Of a stretch of DNA of 64,000 bases, positions 25,914-36,823 are shown in pieces (position 1 is the first letter of the stretch; the number at the start of each line of letters is the position of its first letter). The stretch lies in contig OZ244154.1 in the NCBI GenBank assembly GCA_965216335.1, forward strand, positions 62,001-126,000, in the 5' to 3' direction. The notes under the pieces were generated by a model. That model had not been told where the DNA came from. It saw only the letters and a list, made by a program, of their open reading frames with translations, and did not search any database. The translations under genes and the position numbers were made by a program. This DNA comes from JAHEJE01 sp965216335 (GTDB lineage: Bacteria > Pseudomonadota > Alphaproteobacteria > Rhizobiales > Aestuariivirgaceae).

Positions 25914-26960
25914 CTAGTTCTCAATCTTGCGCGACCACATCTTGGTCCATTCGCCGCGCTTGGGATTGATCACGTTCCAGTCAACGGCGTTAAGCGCGTT
26001 GATCTTTTCCGGGCCATAGGGCAGCTTGTCGCCCAACTCGGCCGGCAGTTCGGCCTTCATGTTGGTCGGGCCGAAGCCGACGGTTTCAGCCAGCAGCACC
26101 TGGTACTCCGGTTTCAGGAAATGCTGCACCAGCTTTTGCGCCAGGTCCGGAACATCGGAATTCACGACCGGGCAGGTCGCGACCATTAGCGCCACGCCGC
26201 CTTCCTTGGGATAGACGAAGCCACCGGGAAAGCCGGTGTCGGCGAGCGATTTCAGGCGGCCCGAACCCCACACGGACAAGGCGATTTCACCGTTCTGGAA
26301 CAGTTCGGACATCTTGCCGGATGACGGCTCGAACACCAGAACGTTGGGCGCGACCTTCTCGGCGAAGGCTTCAAAACCCTTGTCGATGTCGGTCTCCGAT
26401 CCGCCGTTCATGCGCGCGGTCATGACCAGGCCGTGCAGACCGTAGGTGTTGTTGATCGGCGGCACGACCAGCTTGCCCTTGTATTTGGGATCGGCGAGAT
26501 CGTTCCAGGACGACGGGGCATCCCAGCCGTTCTTTTCGAACATCTCCTTGTTGTAGGCGATGCCGGTGACCACGAAACCGGCGCCGACCGCCTTGTCGGT
26601 GCCCATCTTGGCGATGTCGTAGATGTCGTTGAAGATGTCCGCATCCTTGACCGTGTCGCAGAAACCGAACGAGACGGCCTGATACATCGGCCCGTCATCG
26701 AGGAACACCACGTCGAGTTCCTGGTTGTCCTTCTGGGCTTGCAGCTTGGCCAGCGTGTCAGTCGAGTTGCCCGGCACGTAGACGATCTTGGCGCCGGTCT
26801 CGGCCTCGAACGGCGGCAGAATTTTCTCCTTCAGCAGCTTTTCAAACGAGCCGCCATATCCGCCCAGATAAATGGTCTTGTCTTCGGCAGAGGCCGGAGC
26901 GGCAAAGCCCGACACAGCCAGCATTGCGGCCATCCCGGCCGATAAAAGAAATCTTTTCAT
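25914..26960 (-). CDS. PotD-type substrate-binding protein of the oxidase operon
   Basis: 348 residues. ATG 26960 follows GGAGGATGTC, a strong ribosome site. Signal peptide MKRFLLSAGMAAMLAVSGF to about residue 27 (APASAED). The mature domain begins TIYLGGYGGSFEKLLKEKI, a type-2 periplasmic binding fold used for polyamines, opines and related amines. VFLDDGPMYQAVSFGFCD and VVTGIAYNKEMF are hinge-region phrases. It is the first gene of the nine-gene operon and is followed by the REP doublet. The 309 bp region upstream, shared with a divergent gene, should hold the operon promoter. Confidence 0.9.
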   Translation of the reverse strand: MKRFLLSAGMAAMLAVSGFAAPASAEDKTIYLGGYGGSFEKLLKEKILPPFEAETGAKIVYVPGNSTDTLAKLQAQKDNQELDVVFLDDGPMYQAVSFGFCDTVKDADIFNDIYDIAKMGTDKAVGAGFVVTGIAYNKEMFEKNGWDAPSSWNDLADPKYKGKLVVPPINNTYGLHGLVMTARMNGGSETDIDKGFEAFAEKVAPNVLVFEPSSGKMSELFQNGEIALSVWGSGRLKSLADTGFPGGFVYPKEGGVALMVATCPVVNSDVPDLAQKLVQHFLKPEYQVLLAETVGFGPTNMKAELPAELGDKLPYGPEKINALNAVDWNVINPKRGEWTKMWSRKIEN

Positions 26961-27269
26961 GACATCCTCCCATAGCTTGAACATGTTCGATCGCGGACAG
27001 GTCTAATCCTGCGACCACAGCCAACACCACGCTGAAGCCCCAGGCTCAACGCCTACAGACAACCCACGATGTGAGTGAATTATCGAACTGTTAATGCATT
27101 ACGTCCAATCGCAAATTTTCCAGAATGCATAAATAAATATTATGAAAAAGCATCTCGCTCTCACCGGATTTCCCTCTGCGGTGTAGCAAAACCCACAGAT
27201 CGCGGATCATATCGACATTACGTTACGTAAGAAAAATTGATGAAATCCACAACCGCGAAAGGTGAGTTC
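26961..27269. promoter_or_regulatory. divergent AT-rich promoter region with a 13 bp palindrome
   Basis: This 309 bp gap lies between two divergent genes and is much more AT-rich than the surroundings (27060-27150: AATGCATAAATAAATATTAT). A perfect odd palindrome, TTACGT-T-ACGTAA, is at 27218-27230, 27 bp before the ribosome site of the rightward gene. No alphaproteobacterial -35/-10 can be assigned with confidence. The leftward side should contain the promoter and LysR-responsive site of the transporter/oxidase operon. Confidence 0.5.
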
Positions 27270-27686
27270 ATGAAAATACCAGCCCAAGGCAAACTGACAG
27301 GCCCTTCGGCGTCGAAGTTCGTACACTATCTGGCCGGCAATGAGACGCTGTTGAAGAGCGCGACAGAAAAGGCACGGCAGGACCTGCCGGGCTTTATCGA
27401 CAGCGTATTCGACATCCCGCCGGAAACCTCCCGCGCTTTCCGCAAGATCATGACGCCGGACTTCTCCGCGCTTCTGATCGATTTTGTCTTGCAGGGCATT
27501 CGGCAGGGTGAACTGGAGATCACCGCAGAGCCTGCGCAGCCGGACGACAATGGCGAAGTGGCGATAGCGATCGTTATGGAAATCGCCGCCAGTTCCGCGC
27601 CCTCCAGCGGTCCTCAGGCCGGTGCAACCAAGTTCCGCGTCCGGTGCAAGCCCGACGACGGCACCACGCCTCCGGTACCGCAATAG
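27270..27686 (+). CDS. hypothetical protein
   Basis: 138 residues, no recognised family. ATG 27270 is preceded by AAAGGTGAG at ideal spacing, which rules out the upstream in-frame TTG/ATG at 27237-27240. The N-terminal 80 residues are helical (KFVHYLAGNETLLKSATEKA, FRKIMTPDFSALLIDFVLQG). The C-terminal part is polar with a likely beta hairpin (EVAIAIVMEIAAS, TKFRVRCKPDD). No signal peptide. It is alone on its strand, divergent from the binding-protein gene. Confidence 0.6.
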   Translation: MKIPAQGKLTGPSASKFVHYLAGNETLLKSATEKARQDLPGFIDSVFDIPPETSRAFRKIMTPDFSALLIDFVLQGIRQGELEITAEPAQPDDNGEVAIAIVMEIAASSAPSSGPQAGATKFRVRCKPDDGTTPPVPQ

Positions 27687-27722
27687 CAACGGCGCCGTGC
27701 TTCCGGCTTTCCTGGCCTGACG

Positions 27723-28202
27723 CTAAGCGGATTTCTTCAAGGCCTGCCGCCCGCCGGCCTTGCCCTGGTCCCCTGATGCCGCCTGCGCCCGCTTTTCGGC
27801 GTCCGCGACGATGCGTTCGGCCTGGCGTTTGGCCTGGTCGATGATCTGCGCGGCGTCGGCCTGGGCCTTGAGCAGGCCCTGTTCATAGCCGGGCTGGCTG
27901 TCGCCATCGGCGCCGGTCGGGTCGCGCGGCATCAACCGGCGCAGGGTATCCGCCTGTTCGGCATAGTCGGTCACCGTGGTTTTCAGGAACCGCTCGTGCG
28001 CCGCCATCCAATCGTTGGCGGTCAAGAGCTCCGGTGCAATGCCGGGCAGGGCCCAGTAGGCCTGCGCCCGCTTCATGCAGAAGCTCATCATCGACAGGTG
28101 CCAGCTGCCCAGCACCTCCATGCATTCCGCCGCATCGAGCTTCACACTGGGATGCCCTGTATCGTCACCCGGTGTGGGCGTCGGGGTTGATTGCTTGGCC
28201 AT
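27723..28202 (-). CDS. hypothetical helical protein
   Basis: 159 residues, unrecognised. It has a polar N-terminus (about 1-20), then a helical block SWHLSMMSFCMKRAQAYWAL and LTANDWMAAHERFLKTTVTDY. A strongly amphipathic coiled coil follows (AQADAAQIIDQAKRQAERIV to KRAQAA, about 112-145) and a basic Lys/Gly tail. The layout recalls phasin-like or stalk-type helical proteins, but nothing ties it to a granule or enzyme here. It is convergent with the gene at 27270 (36 bp apart). Confidence 0.6.
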   Translation of the reverse strand: MAKQSTPTPTPGDDTGHPSVKLDAAECMEVLGSWHLSMMSFCMKRAQAYWALPGIAPELLTANDWMAAHERFLKTTVTDYAEQADTLRRLMPRDPTGADGDSQPGYEQGLLKAQADAAQIIDQAKRQAERIVADAEKRAQAASGDQGKAGGRQALKKSA

Positions 28203-28567
28203 AGCATTCGTCCTTCGAGATAAATGTGCCGCATAACTCGAACACGCTCACCACCGGAGAGCGGAACTCCTTCAGGCGATCTCGCAACGCCTCTGTGGCG
28301 CGAGTTCACCAAAAAAGAGAAACACGCTTCCGGTGCATCTTCTCCGTGTAGCAAGTTTTCATGTCAATCTTATGTCTGCCGCATGGATTTTGTGCATCTG
28401 CGCAGCGCGGCAACGCACCTGTGGGCATGCAGACAGGGCGGCCGCCATGTTGATCTCAAGCGGTACAGACCGGGGGACAGGCAGATACACACGGTGCGTC
28501 CGTGCCTTGCAGCTCTTCGGTGAAATCGTCCGCCACCGGGACCATGAGCCGGCCCGCTGAAATCTCG
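28203..28567. other. gene-free stretch
   Basis: A 365 bp interval between two leftward genes. It should contain the promoter of the 27723-28202 gene. I see no convincing reading frame, repeat or terminator. A moderately AT-rich patch (about 28310-28385) is the likeliest promoter zone. Confidence 0.5.
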
Positions 28568-28945
28568 TCAGGCAGCCAGATCCGCGTGACCGGGCTCTTG
28601 CGCGCGCATGCTGGAGACGTCTTCGGCGATCTCGGCGCTAAGGCGGGTCAGTTCCGCCTGTAGTTGGGCCATGCGCTCGACCTTCTGCTCCAGGCGCTCA
28701 AGGCGGGCGTGGGCATCGTCATGCGGGCCGTGCTCGCCCTCGCCGGTCAGCAGCCACGACATCGACACGCCCAGCACGCCGGCCAGCATCTGCATCTTGT
28801 TGGGCCGCGGTTCAGCGGCGCCGGCCTCCCAGTCGCCAAGCGTTTCAGCGGTGATGCCGGCCTTCTGCGCCATCTGCTCCAGGCTCAGCCTCTTCGTTGC
28901 GCGGGCCTCGGCAATGCGGTGGCCCAATGAATTGTGCTCTGACAA
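28568..28945 (-). CDS. XRE family transcriptional regulator
   Basis: 125 residues. The N-terminal Cro/CI-type HTH (about 8-66) reads LGHRIAEARATKRLSLEQMA then AGITAETLGDWEAGAAEPRP, with the recognition helix around TAETLGDWE. After it, LTGEGEHG leads into a coiled coil (ARLERLEQKVERMAQLQAEL, about 80-112), probably for dimerisation. It is a stand-alone regulator with no toxin or phage partner beside it. A perfect CtrA-type box lies 136 bp upstream of its ATG, suggesting cell-cycle-linked expression. Confidence 0.85.
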   Translation of the reverse strand: MSEHNSLGHRIAEARATKRLSLEQMAQKAGITAETLGDWEAGAAEPRPNKMQMLAGVLGVSMSWLLTGEGEHGPHDDAHARLERLEQKVERMAQLQAELTRLSAEIAEDVSSMRAQEPGHADLAA

Positions 28946-29080
28946 AATCAGCTCCTTTGAGTATCGGTCGTTCGGTGAATCGAACCGAATCTACCCTGAC
29001 GGCGAACGATCTGGCAACGCGACATTTTGCGCTGCAACATGAAATGCCCATGGGGCAGAGCAGGTTTGCCGCGTGAGCCG

Positions 29081-29096
29081 TTAACACAATGTTAAC
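29081..29096. promoter_or_regulatory. CtrA-type box TTAA-N7-TTAAC
   Basis: TTAA CACAATG TTAAC at 29081-29096 is an exact match to the full CtrA consensus of alphaproteobacteria. It sits inside a larger palindrome with eight-base arms, CGTTAACA and TGTTAACG. It lies upstream of the XRE gene (ATG at 28945) and 28 bp beyond the stop of the leftward GIY-YIG gene, so the XRE regulator is the plausible target. Confidence 0.65.
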
Positions 29097-29120
29097 GCCG
29101 GCGGCGGGGCATCTCCCCTT

Positions 29121-30285
29121 GTTGTCATTGCCCGACTTTATCGGGCAATCCAGTATTCCCAGGGCTTGCGATTGCGGGAAACAGATCAATCCAGTTCGGA
29201 TTGCTGTCTTCAATCAGCGCGACTTTCCATGCGCGGTTCCATTTCTTCAACCGCTTCTCGCGCCGGATCGCTTCGGAGATATCAGTGTGTTGCTCATACC
29301 AAACCAGACGCTCGACGCTGTGTTGCTTGGTGAAGCCGGGAACGGTGGATAGCCGGTGTTCGCTGACACGGCGGATCAGGTCGTTCGTGACACCGATGTA
29401 GAGCGTGCCGCCGATCCGGCTGGCGAGGATGTAGACGAAGTAGTTGTGGTTACGCGCCATACCCGCAACGATGGGGGAGACAAGGTGGTGCGGTCAAGCC
29501 GGGTGATGATAGTGGGACAGGCACTGGCAGGAGTGTCAGCGAATACGCCAGAGTGCCCCCTTGTTGTCATTGCCCGATACCCGCCTTCGCGGGCACAGGC
29601 TTGATCGGGCAATCCAGCACGCTGTGCTGTGCCGGTTGTGGCAGAGCCGCGCCGCGTCCTCGAACGGCAGTGGTTACTGGATCACCCGGTCAAGCCGGGT
29701 GATGACAGGGTGGGTGGCGGCTTGCGGGAAATGATGCGGATGCTCCAGAGCGCCTGCCCTTGTTGTCATTGCCCGATACCCGCCTTCGCGGGCACAGGCT
29801 TGATCGGGCAATCCAGTACGCCGTGGCATAGCTGATGTGGAACAGCCATGCCACACCCTCGGATGCCGGTGGTTACTGGATCACCCGGTCGAGCCGGGTG
29901 ATGACAGGGTATGGAGTATCTTGCTTCCGCAAAACATTTGATGCCCGGGCACGCCCCACATCCCAAAGTTGTCATTGCCCGACTTGATCGGGCAATCCAG
30001 TACGCCGTGGCGGGGCGATTGTGACACAGCCGTACTGTATGCTCGAATGGTGGCGGATACTGGATCACCCGGTCAAGCCGGGTGATGACAGGGTGGGTGG
30101 CGGCGCGGGAGTGCTGGCGGATGTGTTGCGCCTTGCCTCGTTGTCATTACCCGATACCCGCCTTCGCGCGCACAGGCTTGATCGGGCAATCCAGTACGTG
30201 GTGGCGTGCTGGTTGTGGCAAAGCCGTGCCGCACCCTCGAAAAGCGGTGGTTACTGGATCACCCGGTCGAGCCGGGTGATGACAA
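29121..30285. repeat. tandem array of inverted REP doublets (about 200 bp units)
   Basis: A-type REPs lie at about 29121-29156 (A0), 29562-29620, 29762-29820, 29968-30003 and 30140-30197. B-type REPs lie at about 29490-29511 (partial), 29671-29710, 29869-29909, 30058-30094 and 30247-30285. B is the reverse complement of A with a different stem: TGCCCGA-CTTGA-TCGGGCA against CACCCGG-CTTGA-CCGGGTG, and both have TGTCAT and ATCCAGTA flanks. A1, A2 and A4 carry an extra inner hairpin (CCCGCCTTCGCGGG); A0 and A3 lack it. The roughly 50 bp spacers are also similar, so whole A-spacer-B units were duplicated. The GIY-YIG gene fills the A0-B0 interval. Confidence 0.9.
29125..29460 (-). CDS. single-domain GIY-YIG endonuclease
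   Basis: 111 residues. The GIY-YIG fold is clear: YFVYILAS (7-14), TLYIGVTNDLIRRVSEH (19-35, containing YIG and the catalytic Arg), and later EAIRREKRLKKWNRAWK with the metal-binding Glu. This is the UvrC-N-like/URI class of small nucleases abundant in Alphaproteobacteria. The last ten or so codons and the TGA stop lie inside REP copy A0 (29121-29156). The ATG lies 30 bp from partial REP copy B0, so the gene occupies the spacer position of a REP doublet. Cellular role unknown. Confidence 0.88.
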   Translation of the reverse strand: MARNHNYFVYILASRIGGTLYIGVTNDLIRRVSEHRLSTVPGFTKQHSVERLVWYEQHTDISEAIRREKRLKKWNRAWKVALIEDSNPNWIDLFPAIASPGNTGLPDKVGQ

Positions 30286-30361
30286 ATGGGAGTTGGGTAA
30301 CGCTCAAAGGGTGAACGAAATGTCCTGATTGTTGGCATTTCCGGGCCATGTACCATCACCA

Positions 30362-30395
30362 CCAAGAAAAACCGGGGCCTTCGCAGGCCCCGGCT
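30362..30395 (-). terminator. rho-independent terminator of nrdJ
   Basis: On the minus strand GCCGGGGCCTGCGAAGGCCC pairs into a strong hairpin (30372-30393) followed directly by TTTTTCTT. It lies 26 bp beyond the nrdJ stop codon and separates it from the REP array. Confidence 0.88.
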
Positions 30396-30420
30396 TCACT
30401 TCCCCTCTGGCGCACTCAGC

Positions 30421-34179
<3,759 letters not shown>

Positions 34180-34846
34180 GGACGTAGTCCCCTTACCTGT
34201 GGTGCGCCGGCGGCGAACTCGCTCCGGCGCTGATTGTTTCCGTTTGGCCCTGGACGGACCGGTTGCCTCAAACTCCCGCCGCCCGATCCACAGGCGGCCC
34301 GCACAACTAAGTCGCCCGCATGGGCCGCTGGCCTTATGCGTTTGACAGAACCTTCCCATGCCGGACCGCTTACTTGGCGCGTCCAGTCACTTGTTTGGTA
34401 TATGTGGATCGGCCCTCAGGACCGGTGCCGCGACGCCTGTACTCCCAGGCGCCATCGCCCCTCAACCATGCCCACAATGTAGTTCAATCCCCGGGCACGC
34501 GTCAACAACTAGTGTGTTAACAAAACCTAAACACAACATATTGTGTGTCGGTGGTTGACAATTTGTGGACAACATCATCTGTCCGACGATTCGCCGGTGC
34601 AAAACAAGGATTCCCCCTTGACTGACGGCACTTTGCATCGCTGGCCGGCTGTCAGGGTTATGAACAAGACTGCGGGGAGGGACAATCACAATCGATGCGC
34701 CGCTCACCCGGCGATACGATTTCCTGTGCAAAAAAATTCCGCCGGCTGGCTTGGCGGGCGCCATGGCGGCCGGATCGAGTCGCGGGGTCCCATTGCCATG
34801 CACGGACCGGACGAATCGGTTGATGCCCGCTCGGACCCGTTGCGCC
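34180..34846. other. nrdJ upstream region, otherwise empty
   Basis: 667 bp between the nrdJ start and the EamA stop. The nrdJ-proximal 320 bp would form a long leader containing a small hairpin (CGCCTGGGAGTACAGGCG, around 34434-34453). I looked for a cobalamin riboswitch and saw no recognisable B12 box. The NrdR boxes are at 34500-34546. 34560-34846 contains open frames on both strands, but none has a plausible start or recognisable product. Confidence 0.5.
34500..34546. promoter_or_regulatory. tandem NrdR boxes upstream of nrdJ
   Basis: ACACAACATATTGTGT at 34531-34546 matches the 16 bp NrdR-box consensus acaCwAtATaTwGtgt at all but one position. A weaker second box, CGTCAACAACTAGTGT, starts at 34500. 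The start-to-start spacing is 31 bp (three helical turns), the arrangement known for paired NrdR sites. They should repress nrdJ when dNTP/ATP is high. They lie about 320 bp upstream of the ATG, so the leader would be long. Confidence 0.75.
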
Positions 34847-35839
34847 TCACCGGCTTCTGTATGGCCCCTTGGCGGCCAGAGGCTTCTTGACGCGCACGCT
34901 CTCGCGTCTGAGAACATAGACACCGGCGGCGACGATGATCAGGGCACCGACAACGGTGAGGGCATCCGGCGTCGTGCCCCAGACCAGATAACTCAGCACC
35001 ACCGCCCACAGCATAGCGGTGTATTCGAACGGCGCCACGGTGTTGGCCGCGCCGATCCGGTAGGCCTGCGACAACAGAAAAAAGCCCATGGCCGAGATGA
35101 CGCCGATGGTGGCGATCATGGCGAACTCCAGCCCGCTCGGCATCTTCCAGGGCATCAGCAGGAAGTTGAGGCTGGGATGGGCCGCCGGCTCGATGCCGGC
35201 CAGGTGAATGCCCAATCCCATGATACCGCCGATATAGGTAAAGCCGATGGCGATATAGAAGGCCATCATGGATGCCGAATCCGTACTGCCGAGCTTGCGG
35301 CTGAACATTTGCGATGCAGCGTAGGTGAACGCCGAGACGATCGGCAGCAGGGCGGCAGGGTCGAACACCGCAGCGCCTGGGCGCAGCATGATAAGCACGC
35401 CGCCGAAGCCCGCCAGCACACCGCAAAAGCGCCGGATGCCGATCTTCTCCCCCAACATCGGCACGGCAAGCGCGGTAATCATCAGCGGTGCGGTGAAGTA
35501 AAGCGACACCGCCGTAGTCAGCGGAATGGCGGCAATAGCCAGATAGAACGACAGGTAGGAACAGAACATCAGAATGATGCGCAGCGCGTGCTGGCCGTAT
35601 CTGTCGGTCTTGAGCGAGGCGAAGCCGGAATCGAAATGCACCAGCGCAAACAGCAGCGGTGCGGCGACCATGCCGCGGATGAACACCAGCTGGTGTACCG
35701 GATATTTGTCGCTCAGTTCCTTGATGATGACGTCCTGGAACGAAAAGATGAACAGCCCGGCGCACAGATAGAAGACGCCCAGCGGGCCGTTGTCCGTCCG
35801 GCCGGCGGCTTGCGGTCCTGATTTTGCCAGGTCAGTCAT
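34847..35839 (-). CDS. EamA/DMT superfamily transporter
   Basis: 330 residues with ten predicted helices in two EamA repeats (about 25-155 and 170-305). Typical phrases are FIFSFQDVIIKELSDKYP in helix 1, ALAVPMLGEKIGIRR at the end of repeat 1, and VAPFEYTAMLWAVVLSYLVW in repeat 2. Probably an inner-membrane metabolite exporter; substrate unknown. I chose ATG 35839 (MTDLAKSG). The longer open frame upstream would read into the inverted-repeat element at 35873-36138, which sits only 34 bp upstream and therefore in its promoter or leader. Confidence 0.88.
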   Translation of the reverse strand: MTDLAKSGPQAAGRTDNGPLGVFYLCAGLFIFSFQDVIIKELSDKYPVHQLVFIRGMVAAPLLFALVHFDSGFASLKTDRYGQHALRIILMFCSYLSFYLAIAAIPLTTAVSLYFTAPLMITALAVPMLGEKIGIRRFCGVLAGFGGVLIMLRPGAAVFDPAALLPIVSAFTYAASQMFSRKLGSTDSASMMAFYIAIGFTYIGGIMGLGIHLAGIEPAAHPSLNFLLMPWKMPSGLEFAMIATIGVISAMGFFLLSQAYRIGAANTVAPFEYTAMLWAVVLSYLVWGTTPDALTVVGALIIVAAGVYVLRRESVRVKKPLAAKGPYRSR

Positions 35840-35872
35840 CACACGATCCCATGTCAGCGCGTCTTGGCTAAG

Positions 35873-36138
35873 AGCCTGACCGAAACGTCCTGAGGTGGTT
35901 TGACGGACCATACTTCGAGTGATTCTTGTTGAAATTCAGAGTCATACGTCAGGTCCCCTTTGGCTTTGTGCTTCGGCAAAAAGCGCCAAAACATGGTCTG
36001 CCCTGGCGGGTCTTGCATAAATGGCCCACTTTCCACCGGTTCTTCCTTGCCAAGGGCACCACCCTTGGCTGCGGAACAACCCTTCAATCTGAACAATTTA
36101 TGCAAATTCAAACCACCTCAGGACGTTTCGGTCAGGCT
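35873..36138. mobile_element. 266 bp element with 31 bp perfect terminal inverted repeats (element 1)
   Basis: Termini AGCCTGACCGAAACG... (35873-35903) and its exact complement ...CGTTTCGGTCAGGCT (36108-36138). Two internal inverted pairs follow in order: CGGACCAT 35904-35911 with ATGGTCTG 35993-36000, and TTGCATAAAT 36013-36022 with ATTTATGCAA 36096-36105. The predicted fold is a long stem carrying two arms. No transposase frame is present and no target duplication is evident. Elements at 40264 and 47056 share this layout but not the sequence. Confidence 0.75.
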
Positions 36139-36362
36139 CGAAGGCGCGGCACTGCCCTCTCAGGGTGAACCCGAACAGGCAACGGGTCTGGCTTGTCCCC
36201 GACATCCGAGATGTCGTTTTTGACGTAGGAAGAAGTTGCTAGGACAGCGTACGCAAGCCTCCATGCGCCTGTCGCATGGCCATCATGTGGCGTGTTTTGT
36301 TGGGACTGCGTCAGTTGAAGTGCTAGCGTTTGCGGTTCACAAAGACAAACCAGGAGGTCGGC

Positions 36363-36821
36363 ATGGCGACATATGGTGCAACCATTCACTGGGCGCGAAA
36401 CGGACAGGTGTTTACCGACAACAAGTACTCCCGCCGCCATACCTGGACGTTCGACGGCGGACCGGTGGTGCAGGCTTCGCCGTCGCCGCACATCGTGCCT
36501 GAGCCGATGTCGGAACCGGCCAATGTGGATCCTGAGGAAGCCTTCGTGGCCGCGCTATCGAGCTGCCACATGCTGTTCTACGTCGACATCGCCTGCAAGA
36601 ATGGCTTCATCGTCGATGACTACCACGACGCGGCCGAGGGCAAGATGGAGCGGATTGGCAAGGAAAAGTACGCCATCACGCGGGTCTGGTTACACCCAAA
36701 GGTGAAACATGCCGGCCAAGCCCCGAGCCGCGAACAGGAAAAGACCATGCACCACGAGGCCCACGAACGCTGCTTCATCGCCAACTCCGTCAACACCGTG
36801 GTGGAGACGGTGCTGGAGTAG
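36363..36821 (+). CDS. OsmC family peroxiredoxin-like protein
   Basis: 152 residues, the standard length. AGGAGG precedes ATG 36363. OsmC/Ohr proteins reduce organic hydroperoxides with two cysteines, and both are present: C68 in AALSSCHMLFYVDIA and C137 in HERCFIANSVN. The conserved dimer-forming segment YADVDPEEAFVAAL-like is seen as NVDPEEAFVAALSS. This form (HWARNGQVFTDNKYSRRHTW) belongs to the general OsmC branch rather than Ohr. It is convergent with the next gene, 2 bp away. Confidence 0.9.
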   Translation: MATYGATIHWARNGQVFTDNKYSRRHTWTFDGGPVVQASPSPHIVPEPMSEPANVDPEEAFVAALSSCHMLFYVDIACKNGFIVDDYHDAAEGKMERIGKEKYAITRVWLHPKVKHAGQAPSREQEKTMHHEAHERCFIANSVNTVVETVLE

Positions 36822-36823
36822 GA

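Noticed and set aside
29461..30300. Repeat array considered as a CRISPR
   Set aside because: The period is about 200 bp, repeats alternate in orientation, and the spacers are similar to one another rather than unique. No cas genes are present.
29461..30300. Repeat array considered as integron attC cassettes
   Set aside because: No integrase gene, no gene cassettes between repeats, and no R-box-like core sites. The hairpins match REP doublets better.
30082..30365. Short open frames within the REP array
   Set aside because: They consist of translated REP sequence (phrases such as IPAFARTGLIGQSS) and have no ribosome sites.
34180..34500. Possible cobalamin riboswitch before nrdJ
   Set aside because: No B12 box or characteristic peripheral stems were recognised. 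Only a small hairpin was seen. A covariance search would be needed to reverse this.
34543..34890. 115-codon open frame between nrdJ and the EamA gene
   Set aside because: No plausible start signal and no recognisable product; it overlaps the EamA gene end on the other strand.
35854..36111. 85-codon open frame inside inverted-repeat element 1
   Set aside because: It runs through the terminal repeat and both hairpins, shows no transposase motif and lacks a ribosome site.
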